From the IMG/VR virus record IMGVR_UViG_3300048079_000081, positions 1-61,789 of that record: DNA of 61,789 bases. One strand, written 5' to 3'. The stretch is from a virus. Shown here piece by piece: positions 16,214 to 24,047 of this stretch. The position numbers and the translations under genes were made by a program. Numbering within the stretch: the first letter of the stretch is position 1; every line of letters begins with the position of its first letter. The notes under the pieces were generated by a model that worked only from the letters and a program-made list of their open reading frames with translations, made no database searches and was not told the origin of the DNA.

Positions 16214-16660
16214 TTGCACGTCGTAAAGGCCACTTACTCCAGCGACCCGGCAAGCTCAGAGCTCGACCTCGTGCGCCTCGAGATCGGCGACACCGACATG
16301 TCGGCGCCGCACCTCGGCGACCCGGAGATCGAGCACTTCATCGCGCTTGAGCCCAACGCCTACTTCGCCGCCGCCCGGGCGGCGGAAGCCATCGCCGCGA
16401 AGTTCGCTGCGTGCGTGGACGAGAGCGGCGGGGGCATCAGCCGGTCGAACGCCCAGGTCTACGAGCACTACATGGCGCTAGCCGGCCAGCTCCGGCTACG
16501 GGGCTCGCGCTCGAGCATGAGGATGACCGCCGCCTCGGAGGACGAGAAGCGGGCGGACGCCCAGGACGCGGACCTCGTGCAGCCCTACTTCCGGCGCGGT
16601 CAGCACGACAACCCGCGCAGCGGCCTCGACGAGCCTGAGAGCCCGCTCGAGGGCCTGTAG
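16214..16660 (+). CDS. Head-tail adaptor (connector) protein
   Basis: 148 residues from TTG 16214. The N-terminal VRLEIGDTDMSAPHLGDPEI followed by a helical bundle with AEAIAAKFAACVD is the gp6-like head-tail connector pattern, in which rings of this protein extend the portal channel. The family often begins with such an LRLxIGDTD motif. Followed at once by the stopper candidate. Confidence 0.75.
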   Translation: MHVVKATYSSDPASSELDLVRLEIGDTDMSAPHLGDPEIEHFIALEPNAYFAAARAAEAIAAKFAACVDESGGGISRSNAQVYEHYMALAGQLRLRGSRSSMRMTAASEDEKRADAQDADLVQPYFRRGQHDNPRSGLDEPESPLEGL

Positions 16661-16662
16661 CC

Positions 16663-17037
16663 GTGGCCCAGGGCTGCCGGGGCATCCCGAAAACGGTGGC
16701 GAACGCCACGGCGGTGTCGATCACGCGGCCGACCCGAGGCGGGCCCGGCGGCGACATCACGGGGACGCCGGCGACCATCGGGACCTACACGGCGGGGCTC
16801 CACCGCGTCCGCCACCAGCTTTTCAAGCGGCCGGACGGCCGGGAGCAGGAGATCGTCGGGGAGCTCGCCGTGGACGGCTTCGACTCGGACGGGGCGGCGG
16901 ACGGCATCACGGAGGGCGACCTGGCCAGTTTCACCCTGGTGAGTGGCCGGACGGTGGTGGAGCAGGAGGTGGTATCGGTGCAGGAGTACGCGCCTGGCGG
17001 TAGGCTCTCCTGGGTGGTGCTAAGCCTTGGCGGTTAG
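16663..17037 (+). CDS. Head-closure (stopper)-like protein
   Basis: 124 residues from GTG 16663. Short beta strands (QEIVGELAVDGFDSDGAADG and VVEQEVVSVQEYAPGG) and position between adaptor and tail-completion genes suggest a head-closure protein. No signature strong enough to be certain. Overlaps the next gene by 11 bases. Confidence 0.6.
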   Translation: MAQGCRGIPKTVANATAVSITRPTRGGPGGDITGTPATIGTYTAGLHRVRHQLFKRPDGREQEIVGELAVDGFDSDGAADGITEGDLASFTLVSGRTVVEQEVVSVQEYAPGGRLSWVVLSLGG

Positions 17038-17449
17038 GGGCCTCCGAACGGTCCGGCGCAACCTGCGGCGCGTGCGGGAGCACGTGGCCGAGGCGATCTC
17101 TCAAGGAATGGATGACGTGGCGAACGATCTGCTCGACCGATCCCTGGCGCTGGCCCCCCAGCTCTCCGGGGACCTCGTGAACGACGCGCTCGTGCGGAAG
17201 CTCGACACCCGCACCCGCTTCGCCCGGGCCGTTGAGTACGGCCCGCCGGGCTCCGGTTCGACCGCCTACGCCAAGGTCCGCCACGAGGACTTCTACAACC
17301 TGGGGCCCATCTCGAGCCTCAAGCCAGGGACCTCGGACGGCGCGGTGGGTAGGAAGTACCTCGAGCTCCCCTTCAACCGCCACGCCCAGCGGTACATCGA
17401 AGAGGTGGGCCGGGCCGTGGAGCGCAGCCTGCGCCGGAGTCTCGCCTGA
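17027..17449 (+). CDS. Tail-completion / neck protein (HK97 gp10-like)
   Basis: 140 residues from TTG 17027. Begins with a basic helix (LRTVRRNLRRVREHVAEAIS) and contains APQLSGDLVNDALVRK and RAVEYGPPGSGSTAYAKVRH, the layout of gp10-like proteins (S/TG.L..S... then EYG). Overlaps both neighbours, in keeping with the compact neck module. Confidence 0.72.
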   Translation: MAVRGLRTVRRNLRRVREHVAEAISQGMDDVANDLLDRSLALAPQLSGDLVNDALVRKLDTRTRFARAVEYGPPGSGSTAYAKVRHEDFYNLGPISSLKPGTSDGAVGRKYLELPFNRHAQRYIEEVGRAVERSLRRSLA

Positions 17450-17883
17450 TGGCGCTCCCGAACACGCGCATCGACCAAGGCTTCGCCGAGGAGCTCAAGG
17501 CGCGCGGCTTCGGCTTCCTCTACTCGGACGCGCCGGGCGTCGGCGCCAAGATTTTCGTCGGCGAGGAGGAGCCGTCCCCGGACCGCGCGATCACGGTGGT
17601 GCTCGAGGGCTCGGGCCCGGGCGGCGTCCGGCGGAACATTTCCGAGAGCTACGCCATGACGGTGCGATTCCGGGATACCACTTACGAGCTCGCGAGCACG
17701 CTCGCGTTCGACGTGTTCAAGGATCTGGTCCGCAACGACCAAGGCCAGTTCGGCGGCGCCCTCGTGGCGAGGGCGACGCTCAGCTCCAGTCCGGTACCCC
17801 TCGGCCGAGATGACGCGCCGCGCGGAGGCCGCTGGCGTTTCACGCTGCCGGTGGCGTTGCTCGTCAAGGCAAACGATACCTAG
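17449..17883 (+). CDS. Tail terminator-like protein
   Basis: 144 residues. VVLEGSGPGGVRRNISESYAM and a middle helix (YELASTLAFDVFKDLVRN) match small phage proteins that cap the tail tube (minor-capsid/tail-terminator families). Located just before the major tail protein. Start ATG 17449 overlaps the previous stop. Confidence 0.7.
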   Translation: MALPNTRIDQGFAEELKARGFGFLYSDAPGVGAKIFVGEEEPSPDRAITVVLEGSGPGGVRRNISESYAMTVRFRDTTYELASTLAFDVFKDLVRNDQGQFGGALVARATLSSSPVPLGRDDAPRGGRWRFTLPVALLVKANDT

Positions 17884-17892
17884 GAGGCCGCC

Positions 17893-19020
17893 ATGTCCGT
17901 CTTTCCTCGACCTCCCGATCCGGTCACCAAGGCCCACCTCTTCATCGGCGAGCCCATCGTCGAGTTCGCGCCGAAGCTGGCGTCGGGCGCCTTCAACCCG
18001 TTCCGCTCGCTCGGCATCTTCGACGCCGCCGAGATCCAGAAGACGATCGAGCTCGCGACGCTGCGCAACAGCGCGTCGGGCGTGTCACGCCTCGAGCGCG
18101 AGATCGTGCGGCTCTTCGAAGGCCGGCTCCAGCTCACCGTGTTCAACTTCACCGAAGAGAACATGCAGCTCTTCATGGCGGCGAGCGCGATCACTGCGGT
18201 GACGGCTGGCACCGTCGGCGTGGTCAACGAGGAGTTCCAGCTCACCTCCGACGACCGCGACTTCATCGGCCTTCGCAACATGCTGATCGCCGAGCCGCTG
18301 ACCGGGCTCGACGTGCAGACCATCACCCTCGAAGCGGTGGGCATCGGCCAGGGTGGCACCTTCGGCCAGACGCTCGGCGACTTCACGCTGGACTTCCCCA
18401 TCAAGGTCATCGGAGACGTGCCGACCACCCTCGGGAAGATCCAGTATTTCCACGACGGCGTGAGCATCACCGATCTCGTGCCGGCGAAGACGCTGGTTGG
18501 CGGGAACCCGCCGGTTCCGATCGCGAACCAGATCGGGATCAATACGGGCGCCGTCGCCAACTCGGGAAAGATCATCTACTTCGCCGGCGAGGCCCCGGCG
18601 GCGGGCGTGGTCATCACCGTGACCTACACGCCCAGCTTCTCGCAGACGGCCGGCGACTTCGTGGCGAACACCGACTACTTCCAGGACCCGATTCCGGGCC
18701 GCGTGCGCGTGAAGTTCGGGCTCAAGCTCAAGGCCGGCGAGAAGCTCCTGGCCGATTACAACTACACGGCGATCGACCACGACGAGATCAAGCCGTACAC
18801 CCAGCTCTCCGGCTTCAACGGCAAGGCCAGGATCTCGCACCTCCCGGACGTGGGCATCAACTTCGTCTGGGACATCCCGGACGTGACGGTTCGGATCACC
18901 GACGACGCCTTCGCGTGGAACCGCGACGACTTCGCCACGGGCGCCCTCTCCATGGTGTTCAACGACGCCGGCGGGACCGCGCCCTTCGGCACCATGAGTC
19001 TGTACGAGGAGACGCCGTAG
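17893..19020 (+). CDS. Major tail (tube) protein
   Basis: 375 residues from ATG 17893 with TAGGAGG upstream. Beta-rich, starting RPPDPVTKAHLFIGEPIVEF, with LEREIVRLFEGRLQLTVFNF (about 75-95) and FPIKVIGDVPTTLGKIQYFH in the middle; C-terminus DDFATGALSMVFNDAGGTAP. Larger than many tube proteins, so it probably has an inserted surface domain (about residues 185-270). Order (terminator, tube, chaperone, tape measure) supports the call. Confidence 0.82.
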   Translation: MSVFPRPPDPVTKAHLFIGEPIVEFAPKLASGAFNPFRSLGIFDAAEIQKTIELATLRNSASGVSRLEREIVRLFEGRLQLTVFNFTEENMQLFMAASAITAVTAGTVGVVNEEFQLTSDDRDFIGLRNMLIAEPLTGLDVQTITLEAVGIGQGGTFGQTLGDFTLDFPIKVIGDVPTTLGKIQYFHDGVSITDLVPAKTLVGGNPPVPIANQIGINTGAVANSGKIIYFAGEAPAAGVVITVTYTPSFSQTAGDFVANTDYFQDPIPGRVRVKFGLKLKAGEKLLADYNYTAIDHDEIKPYTQLSGFNGKARISHLPDVGINFVWDIPDVTVRITDDAFAWNRDDFATGALSMVFNDAGGTAPFGTMSLYEETP

Positions 19021-19022
19021 CG

Positions 19023-19041
19023 TCGCGCTCCGATAGCGCGA
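19023..19041. repeat. Dispersed hairpin repeat, copy 12 (long loop)
   Basis: TCGCGCT-CCGAT-AGCGCGA, two bases after the stop codon of the major tail gene. Confidence 0.7.
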
Positions 19042-19064
19042 AGTGGAGAAGGGGAGGGGAAAAG

Positions 19065-19520
19065 ATGGGTAGCGCGCTGGCTCTACTCGCGCAGGGAGAG
19101 CTCCACACCGCCGACGCCCTCGACTCGGGGCTCTTGAGCGGTACCGCCATCGCCGCCGCGCCGTTCACCGTCCCGGCAGGAGAACGCTGGGTGCCGCGAC
19201 TCGTTACGGTGCGGTGGGTGTCGAGCGCCGGCGTCGGAAACCGTCTGGTCACGGCTCGCTTCCGCGACAGCGCGGACGCGGTGTTGGCGGCGATGGTGGC
19301 GCCGGCCCAGGCGGCGAGCCTCACCATCCACGACTACTTCACCGCTGGGGTGTTCGCCGACGAGGTTGCGGTCGTGGGCGGCTCCATCATCCTGCGGCTG
19401 CCGCAGTTCTTCGTGATGGAAGCGGGCGAGGACCTCGTGGTGCTCGACACGGCTGCGGTCGACGGAGCACTCGATACGGCCCGGGTCCGGCTCAACTACC
19501 AGAAGATCTCCGTGGTCTAG
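19065..19520 (+). CDS. Tandem paralogue 1 of 3, tail-associated
   Basis: 151 residues from ATG 19065 with GGGGAGGGGAAAAG upstream. Shares with the next two genes the motif LSGTAIAAAPFTVPAGERW, a GNR...RDSAD segment and a C-terminal AGEDLVVLDTAAVDGALDTAR. The series probably arose by tandem duplication. Beta-rich; placed after the tube gene, so a tail-decoration or tube-extension role is plausible but unproven. Confidence 0.7.
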   Translation: MGSALALLAQGELHTADALDSGLLSGTAIAAAPFTVPAGERWVPRLVTVRWVSSAGVGNRLVTARFRDSADAVLAAMVAPAQAASLTIHDYFTAGVFADEVAVVGGSIILRLPQFFVMEAGEDLVVLDTAAVDGALDTARVRLNYQKISVV

Positions 19521-19523
19521 TTC

Positions 19524-19988
19524 GTGACTTCCTGGGGTCGTTTCGCTGCCAACTCGCTGCTCCTCGAGACTGCCGACAGTGGCGTCCTCAGTGGGACGGC
19601 CCTCGCGGCGGCGCCTTTCACGGTGCCGGTGGGTCAGCGGTGGCTGCTGCTCTCGCTCATCCTGCGCTATCAGGCGAGCGCCAACGTCGGGAACCGCACG
19701 CCCGCCTACCAAGTGCGTGACGCGGCGGACGTGGTGGTGCTGGCGGCGCAGTCTTCGATCGCCCTGACGGCGAGCCAGCACGTCAACATCTTCTTTCAAG
19801 AGCTACTCGCACGAGACGCGGCCAATTTTGGCAGCGTGGCGGGGCTGATGACCATCAATCAGATTTTCCACGGACCGCTCCAGCTCGACGCCGGCGAAGA
19901 CGTGCGCTTCCTCGACGTAGCGAACATCGACGGCGCTGGCGATTCTGCGCGAGGGCTGGTCGTGTTCCAACGGCTCGCCGCCGTCTAG
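19524..19988 (+). CDS. Tandem paralogue 2 of 3, tail-associated
   Basis: 154 residues from GTG 19524. Conserved LSGTALAAAPFTVPVGQRW, ASANVGNRTPAYQVRDAAD and LDAGEDVRFLDVANIDGAGD. Differs from paralogue 1 mainly in the central 40 residues, where variation would be expected for an exposed face. Confidence 0.7.
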   Translation: MTSWGRFAANSLLLETADSGVLSGTALAAAPFTVPVGQRWLLLSLILRYQASANVGNRTPAYQVRDAADVVVLAAQSSIALTASQHVNIFFQELLARDAANFGSVAGLMTINQIFHGPLQLDAGEDVRFLDVANIDGAGDSARGLVVFQRLAAV

Positions 19989-19997
19989 GAGACTCAT

Positions 19998-20474
19998 TTG
20001 CCTTCCTGGGGCCGCTACGCCGCCGAACCGCTGCTGGTCGAGATGGAGAAGACCGCGCTCCTCTCGGGCACGGCGATTGCCGCGGCTCCGCTCATGGTGC
20101 CCGCGGGTGAGCGGTGGATCGTGCTCTGGCTTTGTCTTCGGTGGATCGCGAGCGCCAACGCGGGGAACCGGCAGCTCGCCTACCAGCTCCGCGACGAATC
20201 CAACGTGGTGCTCTTCGCCTTGCAGAACGGCACGAGCGGCGCCGCGTTCAACCAAACCGCGAGCCAGGGCATCAACTGGTTTTATCAGAGCCGGAACGTG
20301 AGGGATGTGGTGGTCTCTGGCGGCACCAGCGGTTTTGGCGTGGTGAATCAGTTCTTCCCGGCGCCGTTCGTGCTCGGCGCCGGCCAAGACATCCGCTTCT
20401 TCGACAACTCGAACATCGACGGCGCTGGCGACACCGCCAGAGGCTCCGCCGCGATCTTGCGCGTCGGGCTTTAG
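19998..20474 (+). CDS. Tandem paralogue 3 of 3, tail-associated
   Basis: 158 residues from TTG 19998 with AGGAGA 8 bases upstream. Closest to paralogue 2: starts PSWGRYAAEPLLVE (SWGRFAANSLLLE in 2), keeps LSGTAIAAAPLMVPAGERW, ASANAGNRQLAYQLRDES and GAGQDIRFFDNSNIDGAGDT. Followed by a hairpin copy right after its stop. Confidence 0.7.
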   Translation: MPSWGRYAAEPLLVEMEKTALLSGTAIAAAPLMVPAGERWIVLWLCLRWIASANAGNRQLAYQLRDESNVVLFALQNGTSGAAFNQTASQGINWFYQSRNVRDVVVSGGTSGFGVVNQFFPAPFVLGAGQDIRFFDNSNIDGAGDTARGSAAILRVGL

Positions 20475-20477
20475 AGG

Positions 20478-20496
20478 TCGCGCTCCAAGAGCACGA
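20478..20496. repeat. Dispersed hairpin repeat, copy 13 (one mispair)
   Basis: TCGCGCTC-CAA-GAGCACGA, in the gap after paralogue 3 and before the tail chaperone. Confidence 0.7.
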
Positions 20497-20528
20497 GCTG
20501 CTAGGCTCCTCCTGAGAAGGGGGAGTTC

Positions 20529-21071
20529 ATGCCGAAACGCGCCAACGGCCCGCCCGCCAGCATCATCCTTCCCGAACGCGAGGTGCGCCTGCTCTCGGGC
20601 GCCTACGTCACCGTACGCCCCTGGCCGATCCGCAAGGGCCGGCTGCTCGTGGATCGGGTGATCGCTCTCGTCGAGCGGCTCCTCGAGCACCGCCGCGCCG
20701 AGGCGGCCGCCGCACCGGGCTCCGCCCCCCGCCGTGTGGCGCTCGCGACCGACCTCCTCGACGTCGCCTTCGAGGAGGTATTCGGCATCGTCCGGGACAC
20801 GGTGGACTACTCCGACGAGCAGATGGAGGCGCTCACCTTCGAGGACCTCCTGACCCTGACCGAGGCCGTCCTGGAGGTCTGCCTGATCCGAGGCGAGGAT
20901 GGCGGCGTGTTGGGAAAACTGGCAAGGCTCGTCGATCGGACGGGCCTGCTCGTCAGCCGGATGGCAGCGTCGATCCAGAGGACGCAGACCGGCTCCTCCT
21001 CGAAGCCATCGACTTCCTCGTCGGGCAGGGATACGACCGCGATGACCTCCTCGGGCGGTGCTCGGCGGTAG
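20529..21071 (+). CDS. Tail assembly chaperone, short form
   Basis: 180 residues from ATG 20529 with GAAGGGGGAG upstream. N-terminal REVRLLSGAYVTVRPWPIRK and a helical domain with LLDVAFEEVFGIVRDTVDYS are typical of the G-type chaperone that coats the tape measure. A canonical -1 slippery heptamer lies at 20912-20918 in the coding frame; beyond it the short frame becomes Ser/Thr-rich and loses apparent structure. See the extension at 20918-21379. Confidence 0.78.
   Translation: MPKRANGPPASIILPEREVRLLSGAYVTVRPWPIRKGRLLVDRVIALVERLLEHRRAEAAAAPGSAPRRVALATDLLDVAFEEVFGIVRDTVDYSDEQMEALTFEDLLTLTEAVLEVCLIRGEDGGVLGKLARLVDRTGLLVSRMAASIQRTQTGSSSKPSTSSSGRDTTAMTSSGGARR
20912..20918 (+). promoter_or_regulatory. 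-1 frameshift slippery site G GGA AAA
   Basis: In the zero frame the codons are TTG GGA AAA CTG; the heptamer GGGAAAA allows both tRNAs to re-pair one base back, as GGGAAAG does in lambda G-T. After the shift, reading continues open to 21379. Confidence 0.8.
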
Positions 21072-21379
21072 AGATCGCGGCCTACGCCCAGGCCGCCTCG
21101 AAGCGACACGCCCGGGACCTCGTGACGCTCGGTCACCTCGTCGCGTTAGGGGTCCGGGTCGGCTTCACGGGCAAGCGGGAGCCGCTCGTGGCGCTTGCGA
21201 GGCGGCTCGAAACGGAGCACGATGGCACACCGGCGGGCCTGCGGAAGTCTCTGCGGGAGCTCGTGGCGTCCGGCCAGGTGAGGGTGGTGAAGGGTGGCGC
21301 TCTCCGTCGGCGAATTGGCGGTCGAGCTCGAGGCGAAAACCCAGGCGTTCAACGCCCGCCTGACGGAGGCGGAGCGTAG
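20918..21379 (+). CDS. Tail assembly chaperone, frameshift extension (GT form)
   Basis: The -1 frame downstream of the slippery site codes 153 residues without a start codon of its own: it reads from ACT 20918 through LLLEAIDFLVGQGYDRDDLL and EIAAYAQAASKRHARDLVTL to a basic end overlapping the tape measure start. Joined to the first 130 codons it gives a chaperone of about 283 residues. G-T fusions of this type are conserved in siphoviruses and recruit the tube protein. Overlap with the tape measure gene (from 21294) also fits. Confidence 0.75.
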   Translation, partial: TGKARRSDGPARQPDGSVDPEDADRLLLEAIDFLVGQGYDRDDLLGRCSAVEIAAYAQAASKRHARDLVTLGHLVALGVRVGFTGKREPLVALARRLETEHDGTPAGLRKSLRELVASGQVRVVKGGALRRRIGGRARGENPGVQRPPDGGGA

Positions 21380-23486
21380 GCTCACACGCTTCGAGAAAAC
21401 CGCCAAGACGACCACGGCTGGCGCTGCCTCGTCTCTCACGCGCCTTCGGGGCTCTGTGACCGCCCTGGCGGCCGGTTTCGGGACGGTGGTGGCGGCCCTG
21501 GGCGTGGGCGGCGTCGCCCGGGCGGCGAAGGCCGCGGCCGAGGAGCTCGACCGGATCGGGGAGACGGCCGACCGCCTGGGCCTCACGACCGACGCCCTCC
21601 AGGAGCTCCAATTCGCGGCGGCCGGCGCCGACGTCTCGAACGAGCAGCTCGCCTCTTCGCTCCAGTTCCTCTCGCGGACCATCGGCCAGGCCCGGGCCGG
21701 CTCCGGGGCGCTCGCCACGATCCTCAAACGGACGAATCCCGAGCTACTCCAACAACTTACGACCACGACGGACCTCGAGCGCCAATTCGGGCTGATGACC
21801 CAGGCGATCTCCGGGGCGGCGAACCAGCAGGACGCGCTGGCCCTCTCGGCGGCCGGCTTCGGGCGCGGCGCCGGTGCCAAGCTCGCCACGGTGGCACTCC
21901 AGGGCGCGGACGCCTTCGAGAAGCTCCGGCAGCGGGCCCGCGATGCGGGGGTGGTGTTCGACGAGGCGATCGTTCGGGACGCCGGCGCCGCCGCCGACGA
22001 GCTCGAGCTCCTGAGCCGTATCCTCCAGGCGAACCTCCAACAGGCGCTCCTAAGCGCCACCCCGCTCCTCGTGAGTTTCTCAGAACAGATGGCCGAAGCG
22101 GCCCAGGGTGCCAGCCTCCTCTTCGACCTCTTCCGGGACGTGGGTGCCCGCTCCACCAAGAACCTCGAGATTCAGCTCGGCATGGCGATCGGGCGCGTCG
22201 AGGAGCTCGAGGTGGCCCTGCGCAAGGCGCAGGCGCAGAGCCAGGGCTTCTTCGGCCGCATCGGACTGGTTGTGTTGGACGAGCCCGGCATCCAGCTGGG
22301 GCTCAAGGCGGCGCGTCAGGAAGTGACCAAGCTCCAGGCCGAGCTCCAGCGGCGAGCGGCGGCGGCCGCGGCGCGGCAGGGTGGCGGCGTGGACGGCGCC
22401 ACGCCGATCGACTTCGAGGCCCGGGACCGGGCGCGCAAAGAGGCGGAAGAGGCCGAGAAGCGCAGCGGCGAGGAGCGGGTCCGCAACGCCGAGCGCCTCG
22501 TGGACCTCGAGCGCCAGCTCCGAATCGAGCGCCTCGAGCAGGAGGAGCCGCTCAAGGCGCAGATTCAGGCGATCAACGACCAGATCGAGGACCTCGAGAA
22601 GCTCAACCTCGACGAGGCCGGCCGCGCGCAGGCCAACACGCTGATCCGGGACCTCCAGCAGCAACAGGCCGACCTCGAGCAGCGGATCTCCGACGCCCGC
22701 TTCACCGAAAAGGAAGGGCTCGACGCGCTCAAGGGGCCCCTGGCCGTGCTCGCCGAGCTCGACGCCGACCGGGCGCGGGACATCAAGGCGCAGACGGCTG
22801 CCCGCCTCGCCGAGGCGACGGGCGTCGAGGAGCGGGCCGACATCGTGCGCGGCGGCGTGGCGCAGGCGGAGGCGAGCGCCGAGGACGCCCAGGAGGCCCT
22901 CAAGATCGACGTAGGCGAGGCCGTTGGCCAGGGCTTCGCCTCGGGCATCCGCAACGCGCTCAAGGATGCGGCCCGGGGCGAGGTGCCGGAGTTCGCGGAT
23001 GTGCTCCAGGAGCTCTCGACCTCGGCCCTCGACACGGCGATCGATTCCATGACCAAGGGCCTGGACAAGGCGCTCGAGGCCATCTTCGACAAGCTCGCGG
23101 CCTCGTCGTTGGGCGCGGCGGGGGAAGGCTCCCAAGGGGCGCTCGCTGGCGCGCTGGGCGTCGGGCTGGCTCTGGCCGCGGGGGCCCTGCGCGACACCGA
23201 ATCGAGCGTGCGCCGCGAGTCGATCCGCTCGGCCGTGACGGACACGCAGGAGCTCCGGGGCGTGGTCGCCGGCCCGACCGACGTGGCGATTTTCCAGGTG
23301 GGCGAGAGCATCGAGCAGGGCTTCGTGCCGGTCGCCAATCTCCTGACGGTGACGAACACGATCCTGCGCGGCATCCTCACGGCCGTGCAAACCGAGGTTG
23401 CCGGCGGCGCGACGACTTCGGTCAAGGCGATGGTCGAGGCGGCCGCCGCTGAGCTCGCCGCGACGACTTCACCCAGCCTGAGCTAA
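21294..23486 (+). CDS. Tape measure protein
   Basis: 730 residues from GTG 21294. Opens with VGELAVELEAKTQAFNARLTE, a standard tape measure start, followed by a Gly/Ala-rich hydrophobic stretch (SVTALAAGFGTVVAALGVGG) and long coiled-coil segments (about residues 300-480, for example RKEAEEAEKRSGEERVRNAE). A second hydrophobic part (GALGVGLALAAGAL) near 620 may form the membrane-penetrating portion. At about 0.15 nm per residue this predicts a tail near 110 nm. Confidence 0.9.
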   Translation: MALSVGELAVELEAKTQAFNARLTEAERRLTRFEKTAKTTTAGAASSLTRLRGSVTALAAGFGTVVAALGVGGVARAAKAAAEELDRIGETADRLGLTTDALQELQFAAAGADVSNEQLASSLQFLSRTIGQARAGSGALATILKRTNPELLQQLTTTTDLERQFGLMTQAISGAANQQDALALSAAGFGRGAGAKLATVALQGADAFEKLRQRARDAGVVFDEAIVRDAGAAADELELLSRILQANLQQALLSATPLLVSFSEQMAEAAQGASLLFDLFRDVGARSTKNLEIQLGMAIGRVEELEVALRKAQAQSQGFFGRIGLVVLDEPGIQLGLKAARQEVTKLQAELQRRAAAAAARQGGGVDGATPIDFEARDRARKEAEEAEKRSGEERVRNAERLVDLERQLRIERLEQEEPLKAQIQAINDQIEDLEKLNLDEAGRAQANTLIRDLQQQQADLEQRISDARFTEKEGLDALKGPLAVLAELDADRARDIKAQTAARLAEATGVEERADIVRGGVAQAEASAEDAQEALKIDVGEAVGQGFASGIRNALKDAARGEVPEFADVLQELSTSALDTAIDSMTKGLDKALEAIFDKLAASSLGAAGEGSQGALAGALGVGLALAAGALRDTESSVRRESIRSAVTDTQELRGVVAGPTDVAIFQVGESIEQGFVPVANLLTVTNTILRGILTAVQTEVAGGATTSVKAMVEAAAAELAATTSPSLS

Positions 23487-23514
23487 CCGCGCCGCGCGCG
23501 CGAAGGAGGCAACG

Positions 23515-24015
23515 ATGGCAGAGGAGAACGGCAACGGAACGGAGGACTCGGGTGCGATGCGCGACGTTCCGGTGGGTTCGCAGGAGATTGCGCTCCAGGA
23601 GCGCGAGGACGAGGCGCAGGCCAAGGCGCCCGCGCTCCCGGAGAGCGATGGCGCCGGCCCGGCCAAGGAGGCGCCGCCGGCGCCGCCCAAGAAGGGCGCG
23701 CTGCACATCGAACGCGGGCACCTCGAGATCCGGCTGACCGAGCACAGCTACCACGAGATCCGGCTGGCCGACCTCTCGGCCAAGGGCGACACCACGGGGC
23801 TCCTGCTCTACGCCATGGTGCTCCAGCTCTTCGACGTGACGCGCGGGCTCGCGGCCGTGGCGCACAACGCCGGCGCCGGAGCGCAGCTCCTCGCCAAGAT
23901 CGAAGCGGCGGGACGGCAGCAGTCCGCCCAGGACGCCACGGCGCTCGCGGCGCGAACCATGGACCAGCTCTTCGATACCTTCGAGCGGCGCACGGGCCAC
24001 AAGATCAACCGCTAG
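23515..24015 (+). CDS. Hypothetical tail-region protein with hairpin-coded N-terminus
   Basis: 166 residues from ATG 23515 with GAAGGAGG upstream. The first 60 residues are Pro/Ala/Glu-rich and contain two hairpin-derived segments (IALQERED and ALPESDG). The remainder has GHLEIRLTEHSYHEIRLADL and a helical C-terminus. Position after the tape measure suggests a tail-tip role; no family recognised. Confidence 0.6.
   Translation: MAEENGNGTEDSGAMRDVPVGSQEIALQEREDEAQAKAPALPESDGAGPAKEAPPAPPKKGALHIERGHLEIRLTEHSYHEIRLADLSAKGDTTGLLLYAMVLQLFDVTRGLAAVAHNAGAGAQLLAKIEAAGRQQSAQDATALAARTMDQLFDTFERRTGHKINR
23588..23606. repeat. Dispersed hairpin repeat, copy 14
   Basis: TTGCGCTC-CAG-GAGCGCGA, with one T-G wobble, in the N-terminal coding part of the 23515 gene. 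A degenerate second copy follows at about 23630-23648. Confidence 0.7.
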
Positions 24016-24018
24016 AGA

Positions 24019-24037
24019 TCGCGCTCCGAGAGCGCGA
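24019..24037. repeat. Dispersed hairpin repeat, copy 15
   Basis: TCGCGCTC-CGA-GAGCGCGA, 3 bases after a stop codon; the last copy before an 8-kb hairpin-free stretch. Confidence 0.85.
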
Positions 24038-24047
24038 GTGGGGCACC

